Origin: Cellulomonas sp. 73-92
GTDB lineage: Bacteria; Actinomycetota; Actinomycetes; Actinomycetales; Cellulomonadaceae
Assembly: GCF_001898175.1 (NCBI RefSeq)
Contig: NZ_MKTH01000014.1
Location: 248,850-312,849 of the forward strand
DNA: 64,000 bases
Direction: 5' to 3'
The notes under the pieces are model-generated. The model ran no database searches. It was not told the DNA's origin and was given only the letters and a program-made list of their open reading frames with translations. Shown here piece after piece: positions 25,174 through 33,853 of the stretch. Every line of letters starts with the position of its first letter. Within the stretch, counting starts at the first letter, position 1. The position numbers and the translations under genes are program-made.

Positions 25174-27354
25174 GTGGAGCTGTGGCCGGGGCAGGCCTAC
25201 CCGCTGGGGGCCACGTACGACGGCGCGGGCACCAACTTCGCGCTGTTCTCGGAGGTCGCCGAGCGCGTCGTGCTCTGCCTCATCGACGACGACGGCACCG
25301 AGACCCGGGTCGACCTCACCGAGGTGGACGCCTTCGTCTGGCACGGCTACCTGCCCGGCATCGCCCCCGGCCAGCGCTACGGCTACCGGGTCCACGGCCC
25401 GTTCGACCCCGCCCGCGGCCACCGCTGCGACCCCAGCAAGCTGCTCCTCGACCCCTACGCCAAGGCGATCGACGGCCAGGTCGACGGGCACGAGTCGCTG
25501 TACTCCTACCGGTTCGCCGACCCCACGGCCCGCAACGTGCTCGACTCCGCGGCCCACACGATGGTCGGCGTGGTGACCAACCCGTTCTTCGACTGGGGCC
25601 ACGACCGCCCGCCGAGGCACGAGTACGCGGACTCGGTGATCTACGAGGCGCACGTCAAGGGGCTCACCAAGCGGCACCCGAAGGTGCCGGGCGAGCTGCG
25701 CGGCACCTATGCCGCGCTCGCCCACCCCGTGGTCATCGACCACCTGAGCACCCTGGGCGTCACCGCCGTCGAACTCATGCCCGTCCACCAGTTCGTCCAG
25801 GACCCGGCGCTGCGCGCCCGCGGCCTGGCGAACTACTGGGGCTACAACACGATCGGCTTCTTCGCCCCGCACAACGGCTACGCCGCCTACACCCGCGCCG
25901 GCCAGCAGGTGCAGGAGTTCAAGGCGATGGTCAAGGCGCTGCACGCCGCCAACATCGAGGTGATCCTCGACGTCGTCTACAACCACACCGCCGAGGGCAA
26001 CCATCTCGGCCCCACGCTGAGCTTCCGCGGGATCGACAACGCCAACTACTACCGCCTGGTGGACGACGACCAGGCGCACTACTTCGACACGACCGGCACC
26101 GGCAACTCGCTGCTCATGCGGTCGCCGCACGTGCTGCAGCTCATCATGGACTCGCTGCGGTACTGGGCCAGCGAGATGCACGTCGACGGCTTCCGCTTCG
26201 ACCTCGCGGCGACCCTCGCCCGGCAGTTCCACGAGGTCGACCGCCTGTCGGCGTTCTTCGACATCGTCCAGCAGGACCCGGTGGTCTCCCAGGTCAAGCT
26301 CATCGCCGAGCCGTGGGACCTCGGCGACGGCGGGTACCAGGTGGGCGGGTTCCCGCCGCTGTGGACCGAGTGGAACGGCAAGTTCCGCGACACGGTGCGG
26401 GACTTCTGGCGCTCCGAGCCCTCGACGCTCGGCGAGTTCGCCAGCCGGATCACGGGCTCCTCCGACCTCTACGAGCACACCGGGCGCCGGCCGCTGGCCT
26501 CCATCAACTTCGTCGTCGCGCACGACGGCTTCACGCTGGCCGACCTCGTCTCGTACAACGACAAGCACAACGAGGCCAACGGCGAGGACAACCGCGACGG
26601 CGAGAGCTTCAACCGCTCGTGGAACTGCGGCGTGGAGGGCCCGACCACCGACCCGGCCGTGCTCGCGCTGCGCGCCCGCCAGCGGCGCAACTTCCTCACC
26701 ACGCTGCTGCTGAGCGAGGGCGTGCCGATGCTCGCCCACGGCGACGAGATCGGCCGCAGCCAGCAGGGCAACAACAACGCGTACTGCCAGGACAACCCGC
26801 TCGCGTGGCTGGACTGGGAGCTGGACGACGAGCGGGCGCGCCTGCTCGAGTTCACGCGGCACCTCGTGCGCCTGCGCCGCATGCACCCGGTGTTCCGGCG
26901 CCGCCGGTTCTTCGCCGGCCGGCCGGACCATGGCGGCGAGTCCGAGCTGCTGGACATCGCGTGGTTCACGCCCGCGGGCGGCCACATGGACGACTCGGCG
27001 TGGGCGAACGACGAGGCACGCGCCGTCATGGTGTTCCTCAACGGGTCCGCGATCGTCGAGTCGGACGTGCGGGGCGACCCCATCGTCGACGACTCGTTCC
27101 TGCTGCTGTTCAACGGGCACTACGAGGAGACGGTGTTCCAGCTCCCGCCGCGCGACTTCGGGGCGCGCTGGACCGCGGAGCTGGACACGGACGGCCAGGT
27201 CCCGCCTGGCCGCGCGCTGCGCGCCAGGGCGAAGGTCACCCTCGCGCCTCGCTCCTGCGTCCTGCTCACCCGGCCGCCCGAGCCCGCACCGCAGCCCGCC
27301 CCTCAGCCCGCGGCGGCGTCCACGAGCGCGCCGAGCCTCGACAGCGCGCGGTAG
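25174..27354 (+). CDS. glgX: Glycogen debranching enzyme GlgX (GH13)
   Basis: A 726-residue GH13 isoamylase that trims alpha-1,6 branches of phosphorylase-limited glycogen. N-terminal CBM48-like part (PLGATYDGAGTNFALFSEVAERV), then the barrel with catalytic Asp343 (VDGFRFDLA), Glu379 (LIAEPWD) and Asp451 (VVAHDGFT), plus NHTAEGNHLGP. GTG at 25174 gives the family start MELWPG and has AGGAG 8 nt upstream; GTGs at 25165 and 25168 are possible. The Pro/Ala tail (about the last 25 residues) is non-family and overlaps zapE by 52 bp on the other strand. Confidence 0.94.
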   Translation: MELWPGQAYPLGATYDGAGTNFALFSEVAERVVLCLIDDDGTETRVDLTEVDAFVWHGYLPGIAPGQRYGYRVHGPFDPARGHRCDPSKLLLDPYAKAIDGQVDGHESLYSYRFADPTARNVLDSAAHTMVGVVTNPFFDWGHDRPPRHEYADSVIYEAHVKGLTKRHPKVPGELRGTYAALAHPVVIDHLSTLGVTAVELMPVHQFVQDPALRARGLANYWGYNTIGFFAPHNGYAAYTRAGQQVQEFKAMVKALHAANIEVILDVVYNHTAEGNHLGPTLSFRGIDNANYYRLVDDDQAHYFDTTGTGNSLLMRSPHVLQLIMDSLRYWASEMHVDGFRFDLAATLARQFHEVDRLSAFFDIVQQDPVVSQVKLIAEPWDLGDGGYQVGGFPPLWTEWNGKFRDTVRDFWRSEPSTLGEFASRITGSSDLYEHTGRRPLASINFVVAHDGFTLADLVSYNDKHNEANGEDNRDGESFNRSWNCGVEGPTTDPAVLALRARQRRNFLTTLLLSEGVPMLAHGDEIGRSQQGNNNAYCQDNPLAWLDWELDDERARLLEFTRHLVRLRRMHPVFRRRRFFAGRPDHGGESELLDIAWFTPAGGHMDDSAWANDEARAVMVFLNGSAIVESDVRGDPIVDDSFLLLFNGHYEETVFQLPPRDFGARWTAELDTDGQVPPGRALRARAKVTLAPRSCVLLTRPPEPAPQPAPQPAAASTSAPSLDSAR

Positions 27355-28340
27355 TACTTCTTGCGGTAGCCGCCGGCAAGCATGTCGTCGCCGAACAGGC
27401 CGCGCTCCCCCGCGCCGCCGAGCAGCACGGGCACGTCGCGGTCGTACAGCCGGTCGACGAGCACGACGAGCCGCAGCGCGATGTCCTGGTCGGGCACCGG
27501 CTCCACCCCGGTGAGCGCGACGAGCCGCACCCCGTCGAGCAGGGCGCCGTACCGGCTCGGGTGCACGTGGGCCAGGTGGTCGAGCAGGTCGCCGAAGTCG
27601 TCGAGCGTGGCCCCGGCCCGCCCTGCCACCGCGGCCCGCACGTCGTCGTCCGCCAGGCCGGGCCGGTCGGTCACCGCGTGCCGGTGCCGGTAGTCCGGGC
27701 CGTCGATGCGCACCACCTCGAACCTGGCGGCCATCGCCTGGATCTCCCGGAGGAAGTCCTCGGCCGCGAACCGGCCCTGGCCGAGCGACTCCGGCAGCGT
27801 GTTGGACGTCGCGGCGAGCGCGACACCGCGGTCCGCCAGCTCGCGGACCAGGCGGGTCATGAGCATGGTGTCGCCGGGGTCGTCCAGCTCGAACTCGTCG
27901 ATGCAGACCACCGCGTGGCGGGACAGCGCCTCGACGGTCGCACCGAAGCCGAGCGCGCCCACGAGCTGCGTGAACTCGACGAACGTGCCGTACGCGGCGC
28001 GCTCGGTGCCCACCGCGCCCGCCAGGGACGCCAGCAGGTGCGTCTTGCCGACGCCGAAGCCGCCGTCGAGGTAGACCGCCGGACGGGCGGCCATCCGGCG
28101 CCGGAAGCGCGGCATCGCCGGCGGGCGCACGATGGCGTCGGCGGCCTGCCGCAGCCGGTCGAGCGCGGCCGCCTGGGACGGGTGCGCCGGGTCGGGGCGG
28201 TAGGTGTCGAAGCTCTCGCGCGCGAAGTGCCGCGGCGGCACCAGGTCGGCGAGCAGCCGCTGCGTGCTCGGCGCGGGTCGCCGCCCGACGAGCGTCCCGG
28301 GCACGCCGACCGGGTCGGTCATCGGCTCGGCCTGGGTCAC
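27303..28340 (-). CDS. zapE: ZapE/AFG1-like cell-division ATPase
   Basis: A 345-residue AAA-type ATPase of the AFG1/ZapE family, which in E. coli associates with the FtsZ ring. Walker A GGFGVGKT at 93-100, Walker B AVVCIDEFEL near 144-152, sensor ALAATSNTLPESL, and the C-terminal LLGGAGERGLFGDDML...GGYRKKYYRALSRL typical of the family. GTG at 28340 has TACAGT 8 nt upstream; an internal ATG at 28322 is possible. Its last 52 bp overlap the end of glgX. Confidence 0.9.
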   Translation of the reverse strand: MTQAEPMTDPVGVPGTLVGRRPAPSTQRLLADLVPPRHFARESFDTYRPDPAHPSQAAALDRLRQAADAIVRPPAMPRFRRRMAARPAVYLDGGFGVGKTHLLASLAGAVGTERAAYGTFVEFTQLVGALGFGATVEALSRHAVVCIDEFELDDPGDTMLMTRLVRELADRGVALAATSNTLPESLGQGRFAAEDFLREIQAMAARFEVVRIDGPDYRHRHAVTDRPGLADDDVRAAVAGRAGATLDDFGDLLDHLAHVHPSRYGALLDGVRLVALTGVEPVPDQDIALRLVVLVDRLYDRDVPVLLGGAGERGLFGDDMLAGGYRKKYYRALSRLGALVDAAAG

Positions 28341-28385
28341 GGTGGCCCACTGTACGTCGGGCGCGCGGCCGGGTCGGGCGGGCCG

Positions 28386-28391
28386 TAGCGT
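28386..28391 (+). promoter_or_regulatory. -10 hexamer TAGCGT, likely leaderless promoter
   Basis: TAGCGT lies 7 nt before the GTG at 28399. The zapE start and its own TACAGT hexamer are on the opposite strand within 60 bp, so this is a compact divergent promoter. Confidence 0.45.
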
Positions 28392-28398
28392 GAGCGCC

Positions 28399-29229
28399 GT
28401 GACCGACGCCGCCGCCCTCGAGGTCCTGGTGCCGGGCCCGCCCGGCACCGTGCTCGCCGCCGACGACGACGAGGCGCTGCTCGCCCTGTTCGACGACCCG
28501 CCGGTGCGCCCGGCGACCGGTGCACACGTGCGCGGCATCATGGTCGCCTCGCTCGACGGCGCCGCGACCGGGCCGGACGGCCGTTCCGGGTCCCTCGGCG
28601 ACGCCGCGGACCACCGCGTCTTCGGCGCCCTGCGGGCGCTCGCCGACGTCGTGCTCGTCGGCGCGGGCACGGTGCGGGCCGAGGGGTACGCCGACGTGCA
28701 GGTGCCGGAGCGGCTGCGGGCGGTGCGCGCCCGGCGGGAGCGGGCCGAGCGCGTCGAGCTGGCGGTCGTCACGGGCAGCGGCATCCTGCCCGACGAGGTC
28801 CTCGACGGCGACGCGCTCGTCGTCACCGCCTCGGGCGCCCAGGGGCTGGCGGCGCTGCGGGACCGGGTGGGCGGCGACCGCCTCGTCCTCGCCGACCCGG
28901 TGGGACCGGAGCGTGACGACGCCGACGGACCGCCGCGGGTGGACGCCGCGGCGGCGGTGCGCGCCCTCGCCGAGCGCGGGCTCAGGCGGATCCATGCGGA
29001 GGGCGGTCCCGGGCTGCTGGCGGAGCTGCTCGCCGCCGACGCGGTCGACGAGCTCTGCCTCACGCTCGCGCCCCTGCTCGTCGGCGGCCTCGCCCGGCGC
29101 CCGCTCGTCGGCGGCATGCCGACCTGGCCCGGCCGGACCGGCGCCCTGCTCACCGAGCCGACCCGGCTGGAGCTGCTCCACCTCCTCCGCGCGGGCGACA
29201 CCCTGCTCGGGCGGTGGCGGGTCCCCTAG
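28399..29229 (+). CDS. RibD C-terminal / pyrimidine reductase family protein
   Basis: A 276-residue dihydrofolate-reductase-like protein. Seen: HVRGIMVASLDGAATGPDGRSGSLGDAADHRVFGALRALADVVLVGAGTVRAEGY and RRIHAEGGPGLLAELLAADAVDELCLTLAPLLVGG, the NADPH and substrate blocks of RibD_C. It lacks the deaminase domain of RibD. In riboflavin synthesis this fold reduces the pyrimidine intermediate, but no rib genes are near, so the substrate is uncertain. Start supported by the TAGCGT hexamer; GTG at 28390 is an alternative. Confidence 0.87.
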   Translation: MTDAAALEVLVPGPPGTVLAADDDEALLALFDDPPVRPATGAHVRGIMVASLDGAATGPDGRSGSLGDAADHRVFGALRALADVVLVGAGTVRAEGYADVQVPERLRAVRARRERAERVELAVVTGSGILPDEVLDGDALVVTASGAQGLAALRDRVGGDRLVLADPVGPERDDADGPPRVDAAAAVRALAERGLRRIHAEGGPGLLAELLAADAVDELCLTLAPLLVGGLARRPLVGGMPTWPGRTGALLTEPTRLELLHLLRAGDTLLGRWRVP

Positions 29230-29232
29230 GCT
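29227..29232 (+). promoter_or_regulatory. -10 hexamer TAGGCT, likely leaderless promoter
   Basis: TAGGCT lies 6 nt before the ATG at 29239 and overlaps the stop of the preceding gene. Confidence 0.4.
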
Positions 29233-29238
29233 CCAGCC

Positions 29239-29724
29239 ATGGCCGACACGATCGTGGTCCTCGTCGAGGACGCCCTCTCCGCCGACGACGTCACCCACGT
29301 CCTCGCCCTCCACCCCGACGAGGACCTCGCGTACCGCGTGCTGGTGCCGGCCGACACCGAGCGTCCGCTGCTGCCGTGGGTGCTCGACTCCCTCAGCCTC
29401 GGCGGCCTGCGCACGGCCTGGGAGCGGGCCACCGGCCACGAGCCGACCGCGCCGCAGGCGAAGGCGACCGCCGAGCAGCAGCTCGAGCGGACGCTCACGG
29501 AGTTGCAGGCGGCCGGACGGAAGGCGACGGGGGCGGTGGTCGAGGACGACCCGCTGCCCGCGCTGCGCGCCGCGGTGGCCGACGAGGGCGCCCGCGAGGT
29601 CGTCGTGGCGACCTACCCGCACCTCGTCGAGGACACGTTCCACCGCGACTGGGCGTCCCGCGCCCGCGACGTGCTCCAGGTCCCGGTGCTCCACCTCTAC
29701 CTCGGGACCAGCGAGCTGGGCTGA
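29239..29724 (+). CDS. Conserved actinobacterial hypothetical protein (UspA-like fold possible)
   Basis: A 161-residue protein: TIVVLVEDALSADDVTHVLAL start, a helical middle with QQLERTLTELQAAGRKATGAVVEDDPLPALRAAVA, and EVVVATYPHLVEDTFHRDWASRARDVLQVPVLHLY at the end. The alternation of strands and helices and the final VPVLHLY resemble universal stress proteins without the ATP-binding G-x2-G-x9-G loop. Relatives are sometimes labelled indole-3-glycerol-phosphate synthase, which the sequence does not support. Confidence 0.65.
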   Translation: MADTIVVLVEDALSADDVTHVLALHPDEDLAYRVLVPADTERPLLPWVLDSLSLGGLRTAWERATGHEPTAPQAKATAEQQLERTLTELQAAGRKATGAVVEDDPLPALRAAVADEGAREVVVATYPHLVEDTFHRDWASRARDVLQVPVLHLYLGTSELG

Positions 29725-29803
29725 CCCCGCGGCGCCGGGGCGACGCAGGGCGGGCCGTACGATGCCTGGCGACCCTGCCAGGCGCACCGGAGGACTGCCG
29801 CAC

Positions 29804-31030
29804 ATGCTCTACGGGAACGACGACTTCGTCCCGGTCATCCTCGGCACCGGCCTGGGCGCCTACGCCACCGCCCGCGCGCTGCACGAGGCGTTCGGCGTCC
29901 GGTCGCTGGCGCTCGGGCGCGCGCCGCTGCGCGAGACCGCCCACTCGGCGATCGTCGACGTGCGCACCTCCCCGTCGTTCGGCGACCCCGAGGCCGTGGT
30001 CGCGGCGCTGCGCGACCTCGCCGCCGAGCTCCCCGGCCGCACCCGCGTCCTGTTCGCCACGGTGGAGTACTACACGAACGTCGTCATCGACCACCGCGAC
30101 CGGCTCGAGCCCGACTACGTGATCCCCCTGGTCGACGAGGCGATCAAGCGGCGCATCATCGACAAGACCGACTTCTACCGCACGTGCGCCGAGCTGGGTG
30201 TGCCGCACCCGGAGACCGTCGTCGTGGGCCCCGGCGGCCAGGACCCGACCCTCGGCGACGCCCTCCCGTTCGGCTACCCGGTGATCCTCAAGCCGTCGGA
30301 CACCGACACGTACCCGCGCATCGCCTTCGAGGGCAAGCAGAAGGTCTACCGGGTCCCCGACGCCCAGCGGCTGCGCGAGCTCGTCGCGCGGATCCACGGC
30401 GCCGGCTACACGGGCGACCTCATCGTCCAGGAGCTGCTGGCGGGCGACGAGTCCGTGATGCGGGTGGCGAACACCTACTCCGACCGGAGCGGGACCATGC
30501 GGATCGCCTCCGTGGGCCAGGTCGCGCTCACCGAGTGGAACCCGGAGCTCGTCGGGAACAACAACGCGATCTTCTCCGTGGCCGACGACGCCCTGGTCGC
30601 CTCGCTCCGCCGGCTCCTCGACGGGATCGGCTACGTGGGCGCGGCGAACGTCGACCTCATGCGCGACGCCCACGGTGTCGACAAGCTGCTCGAGGTGAAC
30701 CTGCGCACGGGGGCGACGGCGTACTACGCGACGGCGGCCGGCGCGAACATCCCGCGCCGCACCGTCGAGGAGCACGTCTACGGGCGGGCGCTCGACGAGA
30801 CCGTCACCACCGACGAACGCCTCTGGCTCAACGCCCCGTACCCGGTGGTGCTGGGCTTCGTCCCCGGAGCCCTGCGCGCGCGGGTGCGCTCCGTCGGCCG
30901 GCGCGGGCGGGTCCACACGCTGCGCTACCGCGCCGACCGGTCGCTGCGCCGGCGCATCGAGGTCGCGCGTCTCGACCTGCGGCGCTCGCTCGACTACGTC
31001 AGGTTCGCGGCGCTCCGGCCACTACCCTGA
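29804..31030 (+). CDS. ATP-grasp carboxylate-amine ligase family protein
   Basis: A 408-residue ATP-grasp enzyme. After an N-terminal pre-ATP-grasp region (VILGTGLGAYATARALHEAFG) come KTDFYRTCAELGVPHPET, FGYPVILKPSDTD, DLIVQELLAGDE and NVDLMRD...LLEVNLRTGA, the Lys and Glu/Asn ATP-Mg sites. Length and layout are like the D-aspartate ligase (Asl) of Enterococcus faecium. Facing genes for FemX and MurJ make a role in adding a D-acidic residue to lipid II plausible, but this is inference. GGAGG 10 nt before the ATG at 29804; ATG at 29762 would add 14 residues. It overlaps the facing gene by 32 bp. Confidence 0.82.
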   Translation: MLYGNDDFVPVILGTGLGAYATARALHEAFGVRSLALGRAPLRETAHSAIVDVRTSPSFGDPEAVVAALRDLAAELPGRTRVLFATVEYYTNVVIDHRDRLEPDYVIPLVDEAIKRRIIDKTDFYRTCAELGVPHPETVVVGPGGQDPTLGDALPFGYPVILKPSDTDTYPRIAFEGKQKVYRVPDAQRLRELVARIHGAGYTGDLIVQELLAGDESVMRVANTYSDRSGTMRIASVGQVALTEWNPELVGNNNAIFSVADDALVASLRRLLDGIGYVGAANVDLMRDAHGVDKLLEVNLRTGATAYYATAAGANIPRRTVEEHVYGRALDETVTTDERLWLNAPYPVVLGFVPGALRARVRSVGRRGRVHTLRYRADRSLRRRIEVARLDLRRSLDYVRFAALRPLP

Positions 31031-32177
31031 GCACGACCTCGGCCGCCCGCCGCGCCTCCGCGACGTCGCCCCCGGTCGGCAGGTTCACCACGCGCTCCAC
31101 GAGGTCCTCCGACGTCGCCAGGGCCGGGTCGCCCGGCCGGTAGCCGTAGCGCTGCGGGTCCTCGACCCCGGGGAACAGAGCCGGCCGGTACCAGCTGCCC
31201 GCGTAGATCCCCGCGGCGTCCAGGGCGTGCAGCACGCGCCGGGCGGTCGGCCCGTCCGGCGCGAAGAACGGCCAGCGCACGAGCGGGTCACCCGGCCTGG
31301 CGCCCGCCGGGACCTGGACGGCGTCGCCGAGCAGCCGCTGGTACTCGGCCACCAGCGCCCCCCGCCCTTGCTCCACCTCGTCGAGCCGCGGCAGCGCGGC
31401 GGCCATCGTCTGCGCCATCCACGGCGACGGGCGCATCGCCCGGTACGGCAGCCGGCCGCGCCCCTCCGCCGGCGCGACGGCGGGCTCGAACGCGCGCAGC
31501 GCCGTCAACGCCCGCCGCGCGGGCCCGGAGACGGCGCCGGGCAGCCTGTTGAGCACGCCGACCTCGGCGCGGTACGCCCGCGCGAGCAGGTCCAGCCTCG
31601 CGCCGACCACCGGCAGGCCCGCCAGCTCGTCGGCCATCCGCCCGCGCAGCCCGGCATCGGCCGCCGGGTTGAGCCACACCGCGCCGCCGAAGTGGGTCGG
31701 CAGCACCTTCTCGACGCCGAAGGAGTGGATCGAGACGTCGGCCACCGGGCCCGACGCGTCGCGCGCCAGGCGCCCCACGCAGTGCGCCGAGTCCTCCACG
31801 ACGAGGGCGCCGACACCCCGGGCCGCGGCCGCCACGCGCGCCGCCCGCTCGTCGTCCACGATCCCGAAGGTGTGCTGGACGACGACGGCCCGGGCCGCGT
31901 CGGTCAGCACCAGCCGGTCCGGGTCGATCGAGACGGTGTCGGGCGACACGTCCGCGTGCCGCGGCGTCAGCCCCGCCGCGAGGATCGGGTCCACCGCGGT
32001 CGAGCACGTGAAGATCTGGGTGACGACCTCCCCCGGACCACGGCCCTCGCGCACCGCGCGGAACACGACCGCCATGCCGTACCGCGCCTTGAAGACGAGG
32101 AACCAGTCGCCCGGGTCGGTGCCGGTGCGGGCGGCGAGTGCCTGCGTGACGGCGCGGGTGGCGGGGTCGGCAGCCAT
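30999..32177 (-). CDS. DegT/DnrJ/EryC1/StrS-type PLP protein
   Basis: A 392-residue PLP fold-type I protein of the DegT aminotransferase family. Motifs: FTCSTAVDPILAAGLTPRHADV, VVEDSAHCVG and the Schiff-base Lys157 in HSFGVEKVLPTHFGGAVW. The family makes amino sugars from keto sugars, but no sugar-nucleotide enzymes are near; a role in the cell envelope is suggested by coupling to murJ and femX. The ATG shares one base with the murJ stop (TGATG). It is the last gene of the operon and its 3' end overlaps the ATP-grasp gene. Confidence 0.85.
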   Translation of the reverse strand: MAADPATRAVTQALAARTGTDPGDWFLVFKARYGMAVVFRAVREGRGPGEVVTQIFTCSTAVDPILAAGLTPRHADVSPDTVSIDPDRLVLTDAARAVVVQHTFGIVDDERAARVAAAARGVGALVVEDSAHCVGRLARDASGPVADVSIHSFGVEKVLPTHFGGAVWLNPAADAGLRGRMADELAGLPVVGARLDLLARAYRAEVGVLNRLPGAVSGPARRALTALRAFEPAVAPAEGRGRLPYRAMRPSPWMAQTMAAALPRLDEVEQGRGALVAEYQRLLGDAVQVPAGARPGDPLVRWPFFAPDGPTARRVLHALDAAGIYAGSWYRPALFPGVEDPQRYGYRPGDPALATSEDLVERVVNLPTGGDVAEARRAAEVVLRVVAGAPRT

Positions 32178-33853
32178 CAGCGGGCACCCCGCAGCCGCTT
32201 GAGCAGGGGCGCGAGCGCCGACTCGAGCTCCTGCACCCGGAGCACCTTCATGACGACGACGTAGACGGCGACCATGGTCGCGCCGACGGCGGCGCAGACG
32301 AGCACGGCGTGGCCCCAGCGCAGCGACGCCGCCGGCACGCCCGACGTCATCGCGGCCAGCACCGCCCACCCGACGCCGGCGGCGATCGCGGCCGAGAGGC
32401 CGGCCTTGAGGTGCAGCGCCAGCACGCGCCGCCCGTCGATGCCCGAGAGCTTCCGGCGCATCCCGCGCACGCGGGCGAGGACCGAGATCCACGTGGAGAT
32501 GGTGGTCGCGGCGGCGGCGGCGACGGTCCACCACGGCGCGGCGAGCCACAGCGTGCCGAGCCACATCACGAGAAGCAGCGACGCGGTCGCCAGCACCTGG
32601 ATGACGAAGATGCCGCGCCCGTCGCCGAAGGCGTAGTACATCCGCTTGGCGATGACGGTCGCGCCCATGGCGACCAGGCCCGGGGCCATCGCCTGGAGCA
32701 CCGGTGCGCTGACGTCGAGGTCGTGCGGCGTGATCGAGGGCAGCAGCGCCTTGAGGAGCGGTGCGGCGAGCACGACGAGGACCGCGACCGAGATGACGGA
32801 GAACACGCCGGCCAGCCGCAGCGCGGTCGACATGTCCGCGCGCACCCGGTCCAGGTTGCCCATGGTCGCCGCGGCGCTCATGCGCGGGAAGAGCGCGGTG
32901 ACGATCGAGACGACGACGAGCGAGTGCGGCAGGAGGTAGATGGTCAGCGCGTTGGTGAGCGCCGCGTTCCCGGCCGCCAGCCCGGTGGCCGTCATCACGG
33001 CGCCCGCGGCGGAGGTGACGTTCTTGAGGTAGGCGACGCCGACCTGCTCGAGCGCCACGGCGCCGAGGGTCCACCCGACGACCTTGCCGGCGGTGCGCAG
33101 CCCCAGGCCGTGCAGCCCGAGCCGGAACCGCCAGTGGAACCCGCCGCGGCGCAGCGCGACGACGAGCAGCAGGCCCTGCACGACGATCCCGAGCGTCGCC
33201 GTCCCCGCCAGCAGCACCGTCTGCCCGGCGGTCCAGGCCTCCAGGCTCGGACCGTTGTCCCCCGCCCTGCCCCAGATCGCGACGAAGGCGCCGAAGCCCG
33301 CGATCGAGATGACGTTGTTCGCCACGGGCGCCCAGCCGATGGCGCCGAACTGCCCGCGCGCGCTCAGCGCGTCGCCGAGCACGCCGAACAGGCCGTAGAA
33401 GAACATCTGCGGCACGCACCAGTACCCGAAGGCGATGGCCAGCGCGATCTGCGCCGGGTCCCAGCCGCCGGCGAGCGTGAACAGCCGGATCAGCACCGGC
33501 GTCGCCGCCACCAGCACCACCGTGAAGGCGGCGAGGATCACCGTCGTCAGGGTGAGGAGCTTGTCGAGCCGCTCCTTCGCGTCGTCCGCCGCGATCGCCG
33601 CGATGATCTGCGGCATCAGCACCGCCTGGATCGCGCCCGCCGACAGCAGCGCGAACAGCTGGTTGGGCAACGTGTTGGCGACGTCGAAGGCGTTCGCGAC
33701 CGGGCCGATGAGGCCGACCGCGGCGACGAGCAGCATCGTGCGCACCAGGCCGGTCCCGCGGGACGCGAACGTCCCCGCGGTCATGGCCAGGGAGCCGCGC
33801 CGGAGCCGGTCGTCGCTGAGCCGGTCCTCCGCCACGGGGCTGCCGTCCGTCAC
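32177..33853 (-). CDS. murJ: Lipid II flippase MurJ
   Basis: A 558-residue MOP-superfamily membrane protein with about 14 hydrophobic helices. Seen: FASRGTGLVRTMLL (conserved Arg pair of TM1), NAFDVANTLPNQLFALLSAGAIQAVLMP, MFFYGLFGVLGDALSARGQFGAIGWAPVANN and AKRMYYAFGDGRG. It flips lipid-linked peptidoglycan precursors to the outer face. It lacks the long C-terminal kinase-like extension of mycobacterial MviN. GTG start overlaps the femX stop (GTGA), and its stop overlaps the DegT gene. Confidence 0.93.
   Translation of the reverse strand: MTDGSPVAEDRLSDDRLRRGSLAMTAGTFASRGTGLVRTMLLVAAVGLIGPVANAFDVANTLPNQLFALLSAGAIQAVLMPQIIAAIAADDAKERLDKLLTLTTVILAAFTVVLVAATPVLIRLFTLAGGWDPAQIALAIAFGYWCVPQMFFYGLFGVLGDALSARGQFGAIGWAPVANNVISIAGFGAFVAIWGRAGDNGPSLEAWTAGQTVLLAGTATLGIVVQGLLLVVALRRGGFHWRFRLGLHGLGLRTAGKVVGWTLGAVALEQVGVAYLKNVTSAAGAVMTATGLAAGNAALTNALTIYLLPHSLVVVSIVTALFPRMSAAATMGNLDRVRADMSTALRLAGVFSVISVAVLVVLAAPLLKALLPSITPHDLDVSAPVLQAMAPGLVAMGATVIAKRMYYAFGDGRGIFVIQVLATASLLLVMWLGTLWLAAPWWTVAAAAATTISTWISVLARVRGMRRKLSGIDGRRVLALHLKAGLSAAIAAGVGWAVLAAMTSGVPAASLRWGHAVLVCAAVGATMVAVYVVVMKVLRVQELESALAPLLKRLRGAR

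Noticed and set aside
29762..29803. Upstream ATG start for the ATP-grasp gene
   Set aside because: The later ATG has a GGAGG site and matches the family start.
24787..29805. A 1672-codon open frame on the minus strand
   Set aside because: It runs antisense through glgX and other clear genes and its protein is low-complexity Arg/Val/Gly/His; a high-GC shadow frame.
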